64,000 nt of DNA from NCBI GenBank assembly GCA_965656715.1, contig CBFHLR010000005.1, positions 43,149 to 107,148 on the forward strand. Direction: 5' to 3'. The position numbers were made by a program, and so were the translations under genes. Source of the DNA: Coraliomargarita sp965656715. GTDB taxonomy: Bacteria; Verrucomicrobiota; Verrucomicrobiia; Opitutales; Coraliomargaritaceae. Under the pieces are notes generated by a model that was given only the letters and a program-made list of their open reading frames with translations, was not told where the DNA came from and searched no databases. Shown in pieces: positions 28,086 to 35,978 of the stretch. Every line of letters starts with the position of its first letter. Position 1 is the stretch's first letter.

Positions 28086-28176
28086 GCCTTGTTCGAATTC
28101 TCAGCTTGTGTCTTTGGGACCAGTAGAGGAATTTGACGCTCAGCACACACATGGCAATACAGGAGCAACGACTAAG

Positions 28177-29307
28177 ATGAAGCTTTGCATCGTCACCGAA
28201 ACTTACCCTCCCGAAGTTAATGGCGTCGCCATGACACTGAGCCGCATCGCCGCAGGCATGCGCCAAGAAGGCCATAGCGTCCAAATCGTGCGCCCGCGCC
28301 AAAGTTCCGAAGCGCAGAACGCCACCTACGCCGACGAATTTATCGTCCCTGGCCTCCCACTCCCTGGCTACGACGGCCTGCGCTTTGGTCTACCCTGCCG
28401 AAAAACTCTCAGGAAGCATTGGACAGCACAACGTCCCGACATAATCTACGTCGCCACCGAAGGACCACTCGGGCAGTCCGCAATCAGCGCGGCAGAGAAG
28501 CTGAACATTCCCCTGACTAGTGGCTTTCATACCAACTTTCACGAATACATGAAACACTACAAGCTACCGATCCTCGAAAGGCTTGTTGGTGGCTTCCTGC
28601 GCAAAACGCACAACCGCACTCTGCGCACCTTCGCGCCCTCCAAAGATGTGATCGCCCAACTCGAGGCAATGGGCGTGCAAGGCACACGCCTGCTCGGCCG
28701 CGGCGTGGATACCGACTTGTTCAGTCCTGCGAAGCGCAGTGCAGAGCTGCGCCAACGCTGGGGCGTCGATCCCGAGAACGGTATCGTGGCGATCTTTGTT
28801 AGCCGTATCGCGGCAGAGAAAAACATCCCGCTCACCGTCAAAGCCTTCGAACACATCAAACAGCGCCACCCCGACGCGGCCTGTGTCTTCGTGGGTGATG
28901 GACCTGAACGCGCCAAGATCGAGAAGCAGCACCCCGACTTCATCTTTTCCGGCATGCAAAAAGGCGAAGACCTCGCCCGCCACTATGCATCCGGCGATCT
29001 ATTCATTTTCCCGAGCATCACGGAGACCTTTGGCAACGTCGTCACCGAAGCGATGGCCTCCGGGCTAGTCCCGATCGCCTACGACTATGCCGCACCAAGA
29101 CGCTATATCAAAAATGGCACGAATGGTTTTGTTGCCAACTTCAACAATGACTCCGCCTATCTCAAACAGCTGGAAATCGCTCTGAGCGCTCGTGAAACAT
29201 GGCCAGAGCTCAGAGAAGCTGCACGTAAAACTGCCGAAGGGCTCGGTTGGGAAGCTATCATTTCGCAATTCGCTCAAGAGCTAAGAGACGCACAATCAGA
29301 GGGATAG
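28177..29307 (+). CDS. Glycosyltransferase, GT4 family
   Basis: A 376-residue GT-B-fold enzyme. MKLCIVTETYPPEVNGVAMT is the usual N-terminal start, with the nucleotide-sugar side visible in FPSITETFGNVVTEAMASG near residue 280. The pattern matches the bacterial glycolipid/mannosyl transferases of the MgtA group. I place the start at ATG 28177, since the frame upstream to 28060 runs into the miaA start region. Acceptor and sugar are not evident. Confidence 0.92.
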   Translation: MKLCIVTETYPPEVNGVAMTLSRIAAGMRQEGHSVQIVRPRQSSEAQNATYADEFIVPGLPLPGYDGLRFGLPCRKTLRKHWTAQRPDIIYVATEGPLGQSAISAAEKLNIPLTSGFHTNFHEYMKHYKLPILERLVGGFLRKTHNRTLRTFAPSKDVIAQLEAMGVQGTRLLGRGVDTDLFSPAKRSAELRQRWGVDPENGIVAIFVSRIAAEKNIPLTVKAFEHIKQRHPDAACVFVGDGPERAKIEKQHPDFIFSGMQKGEDLARHYASGDLFIFPSITETFGNVVTEAMASGLVPIAYDYAAPRRYIKNGTNGFVANFNNDSAYLKQLEIALSARETWPELREAARKTAEGLGWEAIISQFAQELRDAQSEG

Positions 29308-29358
29308 GGCATTTACATTAAGCACAGGCCCAAAAAGTAAAAAAACAAAAAAACATCG

Positions 29359-29386
29359 CTTGACTTCGGACCTTCAAAACCTAGCT
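29359..29386 (+). promoter_or_regulatory. Promoter of tRNA-Asp copy 1
   Basis: TTGACT (29359-29364), 16-nt spacer, TAGCTT (29381-29386). The tRNA begins 21 nt later. Confidence 0.6.
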
Positions 29387-29406
29387 TCTGCGACTTCACC
29401 AACGGA

Positions 29407-29484
<78 letters not shown>

Positions 29485-29489
29485 TTTTT

Positions 29490-29513
29490 AGCCCGCATCA
29501 CGCGGGCTTTTTT
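29490..29513 (+). terminator. Terminator of tRNA-Asp copy 1
   Basis: AGCCCGC-ATCAC-GCGGGCT stem-loop followed by Ts, starting 6 nt after the tRNA. Confidence 0.9.
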
Positions 29514-29584
29514 GGGTCTGCAGACAAGGTTTAGAGCTCTCAGCACAGCTAGAAATAAATTATGAGTTTGTGGAATGAGAGGAC

Positions 29585-29612
29585 TTGACTTCGGACCTTC
29601 AAAACCTAGCTT
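29585..29612 (+). promoter_or_regulatory. Promoter of tRNA-Asp copy 2
   Basis: TTGACT (29585-29590), 16-nt spacer, TAGCTT (29607-29612), identical to the promoter of copy 1. Confidence 0.6.
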
Positions 29613-29630
29613 CTGCGACTTCACCAACGA

Positions 29631-29708
<78 letters not shown>

Positions 29709-29712
29709 TTTT

Positions 29713-29737
29713 AGCCCGCAACACGCGGGCTTTTTTT
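29713..29737 (+). terminator. Terminator of tRNA-Asp copy 2
   Basis: AGCCCGC-AACAC-GCGGGCT stem followed by seven Ts, 4 nt after the tRNA. Confidence 0.9.
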
Positions 29738-29824
29738 GCACCTGAGCTCAGCTAAGATCCTGACTCAATCTCTAGTCTACACAAAAAAAAGACGCCCCGA
29801 TTAATCGAAGCGTCTTTTAATAAA

Positions 29825-29900
<76 letters not shown>

Positions 29901-30050
29901 AAAGTCTACCTGTAAATTTAATCAAATCATGCGTCAAAGCGACACATTTTCACTGAAAATGCTTTGGCGCACGATTGATGTTAAAGAACAGTCCGCGAAA
30001 CGGAAGGAGGCAAAAAGCCAAGACTCCCCCTCCCTGTCAAGGCCAGTCTG

Positions 30051-31582
30051 CTAAAAAATCAAGTCACGCTCGTCGACGCGGCGGACTTCGCTGACGCGGC
30101 CTTTGAAACGCTGATCGAGCACTTCGAGCACCTCGACACCGAGTTTCGCTTCGGCTTCGGGCACAGTCATCAGGTTTTGACTGGTTTGCGCAACAGCCGC
30201 TTCCACGATTGCAGCACCAGCCGCACCAAAGGGATCGGGGTCTTCTTCAACACCGTCATCGTCGGATGCCTCTTCAACGAGAGTCCCCTCACCTGACATC
30301 GCCTTGAATATATCCTCTTCGTCATCCTCAACTGTAGAAGTCGAGCTACCGGGATCGGAAATCGGCTCGGGTGGAGGCGCCGCCTCAGGCAAGATCAACG
30401 GCGGCAAAGGCTCAGCCGATTCGACTGAATCAAAGACTAGTTTTTTTTTTCGCCTTCTTCCGAAGAGCCGTCGGACACTTCCGCCTTGGCCAGCTGCTTG
30501 ATCAGGCTGTCGATGGCACGCGAGCGCGATTCTTCAGCCGCTTTGAGCAACACCACTTCGAAGTTTACCTTCTCAGAAAGCCCCTTTTGCACGGATGCTT
30601 CCCCTTGATGCAAGGCATCCAGCATGCGCATGATCGACTCGGTGGTCAGCTGCGTGCCGAGCTTGTCGGTCGAGCCCTTGTTGGCAATCGCATCCAACAG
30701 CGCGGTGCGAATGTGTGCCTGCAAGTCTTGCAAAATACGGAACAGGTCGCGGCCCTCGTCGGCAAAGGCATCCACCGAGGCCAAGATCGCCGGATAGTTG
30801 AGAGAGCCAATCGAGCGAGCGAGCTCAGCAATACGGTCGGCAGACGCGAGACCATAGACATCGAGCACATCACTCTCGGTGATTTCGTTGCCACAAAAAG
30901 AGATCATCTGGTCGAGGATCGACTGGGAGTCACGCATGCCACCATTGGCCAGGCGTGCAATCGACTCAAGCGCCGCGCGCTCGACGTTGATCCCTTCCGC
31001 TTCGGAAATGGTTTTGAGCTTCTCGACGATCACCTCATCGGCAATCGGACGGAACTCGAAGCGCTGGCAACGCGAGACGATGGTTGGCAACACCTTGTGC
31101 GACTCAGTGGTCGCGAAAATGAATTTCACGTGCGGTGGCGGCTCTTCGAGCGTCTTGAGCAAAGCATTAAACGCCGCAGTGGTGAGCATGTGCACCTCGT
31201 CGATGATGTAGATCTTGAAGCTGCACTGAGTCGGCGCGTATTGGCAGTCGTCGCGCAAGTCGCGAATCTGATCGACGCTGTTGTTGGATGCACCGTCAAT
31301 TTCGATCACATCCATGCAGGAGCCAGTCATAATGGATTTGCTGATATCCGACTCGTTGTCCGGTGAAACGCTGGGTCCGCCTTCGGCATTGAGGGCCTTG
31401 GCAAACAGACGCGCAGAGCTGGTTTTACCGGTGCCACGCGGGCCGACAAACAGGTAGGCGTGCGCGATGCGGTTGGTTTCGATGGCGTTACGCAACGTGC
31501 GGATAATGTGGTCTTGCCCCACCAGCTCATCGAACTGCTTGGGACGCCAGCGGCGCGCGATAACTTGATAACCTTGTTCCAT
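30051..31582 (-). CDS. dnaX: DNA polymerase III tau/gamma subunit with -1 frameshift
   Basis: Clamp-loader ATPase. From ATG 31582 the zero frame encodes MEQGYQVIARRWRPKQF, Walker A GPRGTGKTS, DEVHML and SRC motifs and stops at TAG 30437-30439 after about 381 residues (gamma). The stop follows directly on A10 (mRNA sense; T10 at 30441-30450), and the -1 frame stays open to TAG 30051-30053 with an acidic, Pro-rich tail (LVFDSVESAEPLPP...), giving a tau form of about 510 residues. The upstream extension to 31621 is rejected. The four-Cys zinc module is missing. It neighbours the SRP RNA. Confidence 0.88.
30418..30460 (-). promoter_or_regulatory. dnaX slippery A10 tract, SD-like site and hairpin
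   Basis: On the coding strand a GGAAGAAGG purine stretch precedes ten consecutive As, then CTAG. Within 20 nt follows a GATTC-AGTC-GAATC stem-loop (30418-30431). This is the usual arrangement for -1 ribosomal frameshifting or transcriptional slippage in dnaX. Confidence 0.7.
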
Positions 31583-31644
31583 CGAAGCACTCAAGAAGCG
31601 CTCATTCCCGAAGCCTTGCAAGGGACTTTTTTAGAAAACTCTGA

Positions 31645-31674
31645 GAACGCCGAACATCCAACGTTCAACATTCG
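31645..31674. repeat. Single-arm copy of the GAACGT repeat
   Basis: Contains GAACGCCGAACATCCAACG and a facing TTCAACATTCG, the words that build the larger elements at 12145 and 34286. It sits between dnaX and the SRP RNA gene. Confidence 0.6.
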
Positions 31675-31692
31675 TCCCATCCGGACACAAAA

Positions 31693-31790
31693 GTGGCCAG
31701 GCACCCTACGACATGTTGTTCCAATTACCGCTGCTTCCTTCCGGACCTGACGGGGTTCATCGGACCGAACATTGCATAGGACCCGGCCAC
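31693..31790 (-). ncRNA. ffs: Signal recognition particle RNA (4.5S, small type)
   Basis: The minus strand contains GTCAGGTCCGGAAGGAAGCA, the conserved SRP domain IV tetraloop-and-bulge signature, closed by the long helix GTGGCCGGGTCC / GGTGCCTGGCCAC. Length is about 98 nt, the short bacterial type. Its location just upstream of dnaX on the same strand is typical. Confidence 0.95.
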
Positions 31791-31861
31791 CCGCAGAAGA
31801 CAGCAACTCGCCCGTAGCGATCAACCCTAAAGTTCATTTTTCTGCACGCCAGAGCAATCGC

Positions 31862-31954
31862 GTAGCGTGCAGCTCCAGCAAACGCTCAACCGAGCATGGG
31901 CGACGCCACCGCAGACTTACAACCCTGGGAGCGTTTGCTAAAGCAGCACGCTAC
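31862..31954. repeat. GTAG-footed REP pair, family B copy 1
   Basis: Begins GTAGCGTGCAGCT..AGCAAACGCT and ends with the reverse complement of GTAGCGTGCTGCTTTAGCAA. Each half can fold with a GCGT/ACGC stem, and the GTAG tetranucleotide lies at the outer edges. A second copy is at 40135-40227. It fills most of the gap between the SRP RNA and the next gene. Confidence 0.85.
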
Positions 31955-32021
31955 GAAACTCAGAAATCGCTCAACAGTTTAGGTTGAACCCCACCCAAAG
32001 GCCGTGCAGCCTTGGCGATAA

Positions 32022-33116
32022 ATGCCAACAGACATGCAGCCCGTCCCCACACAGCAACGTAAACAATTCTTCCCGATCAACGGTCAGTTTCGCGACTACC
32101 TGAGCAAGTATCTGCGCGCGATGGACCTGCCCGTGACCTACGAAGACCTGTTGCAATACGAGGACGCCTTTCCTCTCATGAATAAACACGGCGAGGATAC
32201 GCTATGGCAGACACTGATCTATGAGCAACAACGCGGCCGCGAACTCTACGACGGCCTCAAGCGTATCTATGTGCTGCTCCGTTCTGGCGGCGACGAGACG
32301 ATTCTCGGCAACCTTTACATCGACCGCGTCGACTTCTGCACCTTCGGCAACACCAAGCCCATGCGCGTTCGCGTCGTAAATCAATACAACGACAACCACG
32401 ACTACTTCTACGTCAAAAAGGCCGACGCCTCCCGCATCTACGGCCTCGAGCTCGAACAACTGCTCTCCCCCAACGACATCAACTTTCTGGTCTACGGCGA
32501 CACGCTGATCGAAGAACACATCATCGGCGTGCCGGGCGACGACTTCATCCGCGAATACCTCCCCCGCCCCGACCTACATTCCGTCCGCTTGGCCAAGGAG
32601 TTCATCAAATTCAACGAGCGCTGCTTTGTGCGTCTGCTCGGCGACATGCGTGCGTATAACTACGTCGTGCAAGTCACCCCCGACTTCGAACAAAACCAAT
32701 ACCGTGTGCGCGCCATCGACTTCGACCAGCAAACCTACGAAGGTCGCCGCTCACTCTACCTGCCACAGTTTTTCAAAAACAATCTGCCGGTGGTGAAACT
32801 GTGCACCGAACTGATCAACGTCGAGACCAGCCGCCAGTATCAGCGTGAAGAACGCACCTTGATCCAGCGCCGCCTCAACTTTGCTCTAGAGCGCGTCAAC
32901 CACCTGCGCGAATGCATGTGTGCAGACCAGATCTCCAGCACCGAAAAGATGCACCAACTTCGCAAAGAACTGGCCAACATGCACAACGACCATCGCTTCA
33001 TGCTCTGCCACTCCATGGGCGACATTACCTTCCTAAACCTGACTGTCACCCTCGGGCTGCAAGGTGACGCGGCCTTCTGGCCCGACGGCATGCTGAGCAA
33101 ACACGAGTCCGTCTAG
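32022..33116 (+). CDS. Conserved unknown with kinase-like active-site spacing
   Basis: A 364-residue cytosolic protein of no family I can name. Around residue 210 is LGDMRAYNYVV followed about 15 residues later by RAIDFDQQ. This spacing, GDxxxxN then DFD, resembles the catalytic loop and metal-binding Asp of kinase-like folds (HipA, PI-kinase type). FYVKK near 128 could supply the lysine. The rest is charged, alpha-helical and lacks a signal peptide. It precedes aroC by 60 nt but has no obvious functional link. The kinase reading is a hypothesis. Confidence 0.6.
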   Translation: MPTDMQPVPTQQRKQFFPINGQFRDYLSKYLRAMDLPVTYEDLLQYEDAFPLMNKHGEDTLWQTLIYEQQRGRELYDGLKRIYVLLRSGGDETILGNLYIDRVDFCTFGNTKPMRVRVVNQYNDNHDYFYVKKADASRIYGLELEQLLSPNDINFLVYGDTLIEEHIIGVPGDDFIREYLPRPDLHSVRLAKEFIKFNERCFVRLLGDMRAYNYVVQVTPDFEQNQYRVRAIDFDQQTYEGRRSLYLPQFFKNNLPVVKLCTELINVETSRQYQREERTLIQRRLNFALERVNHLRECMCADQISSTEKMHQLRKELANMHNDHRFMLCHSMGDITFLNLTVTLGLQGDAAFWPDGMLSKHESV

Positions 33117-33179
33117 TTGTATCGGGCCCAGAAATAAAGCTTCTCACAGCCGCCTTCTTTCTCCTAACTCCTCGCACTT

Positions 33180-34271
33180 ATGGGTAATTCCTTTGGCACT
33201 CTTTTCCGTATATCCACCTGGGGCGAAAGCCACGGTGGCGGCATCGGCGTGGTCGTCGACGGCTGCCCGCCGCGCCTGCCACTCTCCGTCGAGGACATTC
33301 AATTCGAACTCGATCGCCGTCGCCCGGGGCAAAGCGACATCACTACGCCGCGCAAAGAAAGCGACACAGCGAGCATCGTCTCCGGCGTCTACGAGGGCCA
33401 AACACTCGGCACCCCAATCGGTATCTACGTGCCCAACGGCGACCATCGCCCGTCCGCTTATACAGAGATGAAGGACAAGTTCCGCCCCTCACACGCGGAC
33501 TTCACCTACCAAACCAAATTCGGCATCCGCAACCACGAGGGCGGTGGCCGCTCCTCCGCCCGCGAAACCATCGGCCGTGTGGCAGCCGGCGCGATTGCCA
33601 AAAAGATTCTTAAGCTTGCGGGTGACATCGACGTGCGCGCCTACATCACCCGCGTGCACGACATCGAGGCCAAGATCGAAGGCTTCCCAACCCTTGAAGA
33701 AGTCGAAGCCAACCCGGTGCGTTGCCCGGATCAAGCAGCGGCCGAAAAGATGGCCGACCGCATCCGCGAAGTGCGCGGCGAAGGCGACTCTGTGGGCGGA
33801 CTCATCGAGTGTCGTGTGCGCAACCTTCCAGTCGGCCTCGGCGTGCCGGTCTTCGACCGCATCGAAGCCGACCTCGCTAAAGCCATGCTCTCGCTTCCAG
33901 CGACCAAGGGCTTCGAATTCGGCAGCGGCTTCGACGGCAGCCTTCAAAAGGGCTCCGAGCACAACGACATTTTCGTCAACAAAGATGGCATAGTTGGCAC
34001 CGCGACCAACCGCTCCGGCGGTGCTCAAGGCGGCATCACCAACGGCGAGGAATTGATCTTCCGCGTCGCCTTCAAGCCGACCGCAACACTGATCCAAAAG
34101 CAGCACACCGTCGACAAAGACGGCAACGAAACCGAGCTCATGGGCCGCGGCCGCCACGACCCTTGCGTCGTGCCACGCGCCGTGCCGATCGTGGAGTCCA
34201 TGGCCGCAATCGTGTTAGTCGACCACTGGATGCGCCACAAAGCGCAGTGCGAATCGTTTGATTTTGCATAA
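33180..34271 (+). CDS. aroC: Chorismate synthase
   Basis: FMN-dependent conversion of EPSP to chorismate, the last common step to aromatic amino acids. The 363-residue protein has GESHGGGIGVVVDGCP at the N-terminus, RRPGQ, GGGRSSARET and the C-terminal RHDPC. ATG 33180 follows CTCGCACTT without a Shine-Dalgarno. The stop codon 34269-34271 lies in the loop of a 16-bp hairpin. Confidence 0.97.
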   Translation: MGNSFGTLFRISTWGESHGGGIGVVVDGCPPRLPLSVEDIQFELDRRRPGQSDITTPRKESDTASIVSGVYEGQTLGTPIGIYVPNGDHRPSAYTEMKDKFRPSHADFTYQTKFGIRNHEGGGRSSARETIGRVAAGAIAKKILKLAGDIDVRAYITRVHDIEAKIEGFPTLEEVEANPVRCPDQAAAEKMADRIREVRGEGDSVGGLIECRVRNLPVGLGVPVFDRIEADLAKAMLSLPATKGFEFGSGFDGSLQKGSEHNDIFVNKDGIVGTATNRSGGAQGGITNGEELIFRVAFKPTATLIQKQHTVDKDGNETELMGRGRHDPCVVPRAVPIVESMAAIVLVDHWMRHKAQCESFDFA

Positions 34272-34285
34272 AATCAAACGATTCG
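34250..34285. repeat. Perfect 16-bp hairpin over the aroC stop
   Basis: CGAATCGTTTGATTTT (34250-34265), loop GCAT, and the exact reverse complement (34270-34285). The TAA stop at 34269-34271 straddles the loop and 3' arm. There is no T-run. Confidence 0.9.
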
Positions 34286-34389
34286 GAACGTCCAACATCG
34301 AAAGCTGAACGTTGAACGTCGAAGTTTAAGACTCTAGCCAGTGACTACTCATTCAATGTTCGACGTTCAAAGTTCGATGTTCAACGTTC
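34286..34389. repeat. Composite inverted repeat, GAACGT type, second copy
   Basis: Left arm 34286-34324 and right arm 34352-34389 are near reverse complements rich in the words GAACGT, AACATCGAA and their complements. It directly abuts the aroC hairpin and ends 8 nt before the next start codon. Confidence 0.8.
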
Positions 34390-34396
34390 ATCAGCC

Positions 34397-35125
34397 ATGT
34401 CTGACTCTCCACTAGTTTACATCGTTTTCGGTATCGCCGGATCCGACCGCCGCGCAGTCATCTACGACCTCATTGAAGGTGGTGTCGATAAGGGCTCGCA
34501 GGTGCTCTACTTCCATCCCGAAGGCGAAGCCGAGTCAGAGTTCGATGCCAAGCTTGCCGGCCTCGAAAACGTCAGCGTGGTCAACTGGAAGCTCAATAAG
34601 TGCAAGGTCGCTCACGGAGCCATCACTGCAGCGCCGGAAAAGATCATTTTCATGGCTCCCGGCGACAGCGATCCAACCGACGTCGTCGAAGCGATCAAGC
34701 AGTGGACCGATCACAACAACTGCCCAATTGCGCGCCTACTCACCGTCGTGCATTGCAGCTTCCTCAAAGCCAACGAAAAGGCACATGCTTGGTATGATGG
34801 CTGTATCCATTTCTCCGATGTCGTGCTATTGAGTCAGCGTCAAGACGTGGACAACAAATGGATCAAAGCCTTCGAAGAGCGCTACACCAAGCAGTATTTC
34901 CCGTGCCGCTTCATGCTGGTCAAGAAAGGCCGCGTCGCGAATCCACCCGAAGTGCTGGATCCCGAAGCGCGCCGCTACTCACTCTTTTTCGACGAGCTCA
35001 TCCCGATTGAGGAAGACGAGTTCGAAGACGAGCGCCCCGAAGATCAAGATCCGGACAAATACATGGAGCGCCTCGAAAGCGGCCAACGCGCCCACCCGAT
35101 TCCCTCCATCACCAAGTGGTTGTAG
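34397..35125 (+). CDS. CobW/COG0523-like protein with degenerate nucleotide motifs
   Basis: A 242-residue protein. FGIAGSDRRAVIYDLIEGG (about 12-30) sits where a GxxGSGKT P-loop of COG0523 GTPases is expected, APGDSDPTDVVEAI (about 92-105) parallels their ETSGLADP motif, and SDVVLLSQRQD (about 145-155) parallels ADVIVLNKTD. The Lys, Thr and Asn that bind GTP are substituted, so GTPase activity is doubtful. The C-terminus is acidic. The relationship is inferred from motif order only. Confidence 0.5.
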   Translation: MSDSPLVYIVFGIAGSDRRAVIYDLIEGGVDKGSQVLYFHPEGEAESEFDAKLAGLENVSVVNWKLNKCKVAHGAITAAPEKIIFMAPGDSDPTDVVEAIKQWTDHNNCPIARLLTVVHCSFLKANEKAHAWYDGCIHFSDVVLLSQRQDVDNKWIKAFEERYTKQYFPCRFMLVKKGRVANPPEVLDPEARRYSLFFDELIPIEEDEFEDERPEDQDPDKYMERLESGQRAHPIPSITKWL

Positions 35126-35135
35126 AGGGCAGGAC

Positions 35136-35194
35136 GAAAGTGCCTTCGCACTTCCGCTACCGAATTCCCTGTAGCGGAAGTATGAAATACTTTC
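35136..35194. repeat. REP pair upstream of RAYT gene
   Basis: Two hairpins face each other: GAAAGTGCCTTCGCACTTCC-GCTAC (35136-35160, minus-strand REP) and GTAG-CGGAAGTATGAAATAC (from 35171, plus-strand REP). The GTAG tetranucleotides lie on the inside. The pair is repeated on the other side of the transposase gene. Confidence 0.93.
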
Positions 35195-35237
35195 GATTTC
35201 CATTTGCTAGAATCGACTAAAGGTTAACGTTCCTCTC

Positions 35238-35792
35238 ATGAGCGTAGAGGACAAGAAAGCACCTGCTTACAAAGGTCGCCTCAAACGATTAGACTCAAGC
35301 TTCTACACGGGAAAAGCATACGTGCATTGGACGATGTGCATCCACAAGCGCTCAACTGGTTGGCTCAATGACCAACACCATGCGCAAATCCGCGAACAAC
35401 TCTTCCACACGCTCGCGCGCTATCACCTATGCTGCCCAGTCTATTGCCTAATGCCCGATCACGCACACTTTCTATGGATTGGCCTAAATCAACGCTCGAA
35501 CCAATTGAAAGCCACAAAGCATTTTAGGCGCGAATGGAATCGACGACTCAAACCACACCAGCTCGACCGACAAGCCCATGACAATGTCCTTACCGCGAAT
35601 GATCGCAGCGGAAGTGCCTTTACTGATCTGGTTTTCTACATTCTGAATAATCCAGTCCGCCAGAATCTCACACCGAATTGGCAAGACTGGCAATACAGCG
35701 GAACACTCTTCCCCGGATATCCAAATTTGGACCCACGCAAGGACTACTTTCAAAACAACTTCTGGAACGCATACCTCGAACAAGCCGACTAG
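35238..35792 (+). CDS. RAYT: REP-associated tyrosine transposase (Y1, IS200-like)
   Basis: A 184-residue HUH-type single-strand endonuclease. The HUH motif is MPDHAHFLW (His75, His77) and the candidate nucleophile Tyr134 is in FYILNNPVR. Such enzymes cut at GTAG-footed REP hairpins and are usually domesticated single-copy genes. Here REP pairs lie 44 nt before the start and 10 nt after the stop, so cognate substrates are present on both sides. All catalytic residues seem intact. The protein has no second transposase gene such as TnpB. Confidence 0.93.
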   Translation: MSVEDKKAPAYKGRLKRLDSSFYTGKAYVHWTMCIHKRSTGWLNDQHHAQIREQLFHTLARYHLCCPVYCLMPDHAHFLWIGLNQRSNQLKATKHFRREWNRRLKPHQLDRQAHDNVLTANDRSGSAFTDLVFYILNNPVRQNLTPNWQDWQYSGTLFPGYPNLDPRKDYFQNNFWNAYLEQAD

Positions 35793-35801
35793 CCCACAAT
35801 C

Positions 35802-35861
35802 GAAAGTGCTTCGCACTTCCGCTACGGAAATTTAGCTGTAGCGGAACTGTGAAACAGTTTC
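35802..35861. repeat. REP pair downstream of RAYT gene
   Basis: GAAAGTGCTTCGCACTTCC-GCTAC (35802-35825) and GTAG-CGGAACTGTGAAACAG (from 35838), in the same arrangement as the upstream pair, with GTAG inward. Covariation in the right hairpin stem (AACTGT/ACAGTT versus AAGTAT/ATACTT) preserves pairing. Confidence 0.93.
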
Positions 35862-35978
35862 GCCCCCTTGCTCCCTCGAAAACCACCCTCAATTTTCCGT
35901 TGCTCTTTTCTACGGGGAAATCAGATTTCCGTCTTCGGAGCCGCGCACTGAGTCTCGCTGCGGTTACCACGCATACTC

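Noticed and set aside
30371..31366. 331-residue plus-strand frame opposite dnaX
   Set aside because: Antisense to dnaX; the dnaX motifs are unequivocal on the minus strand.
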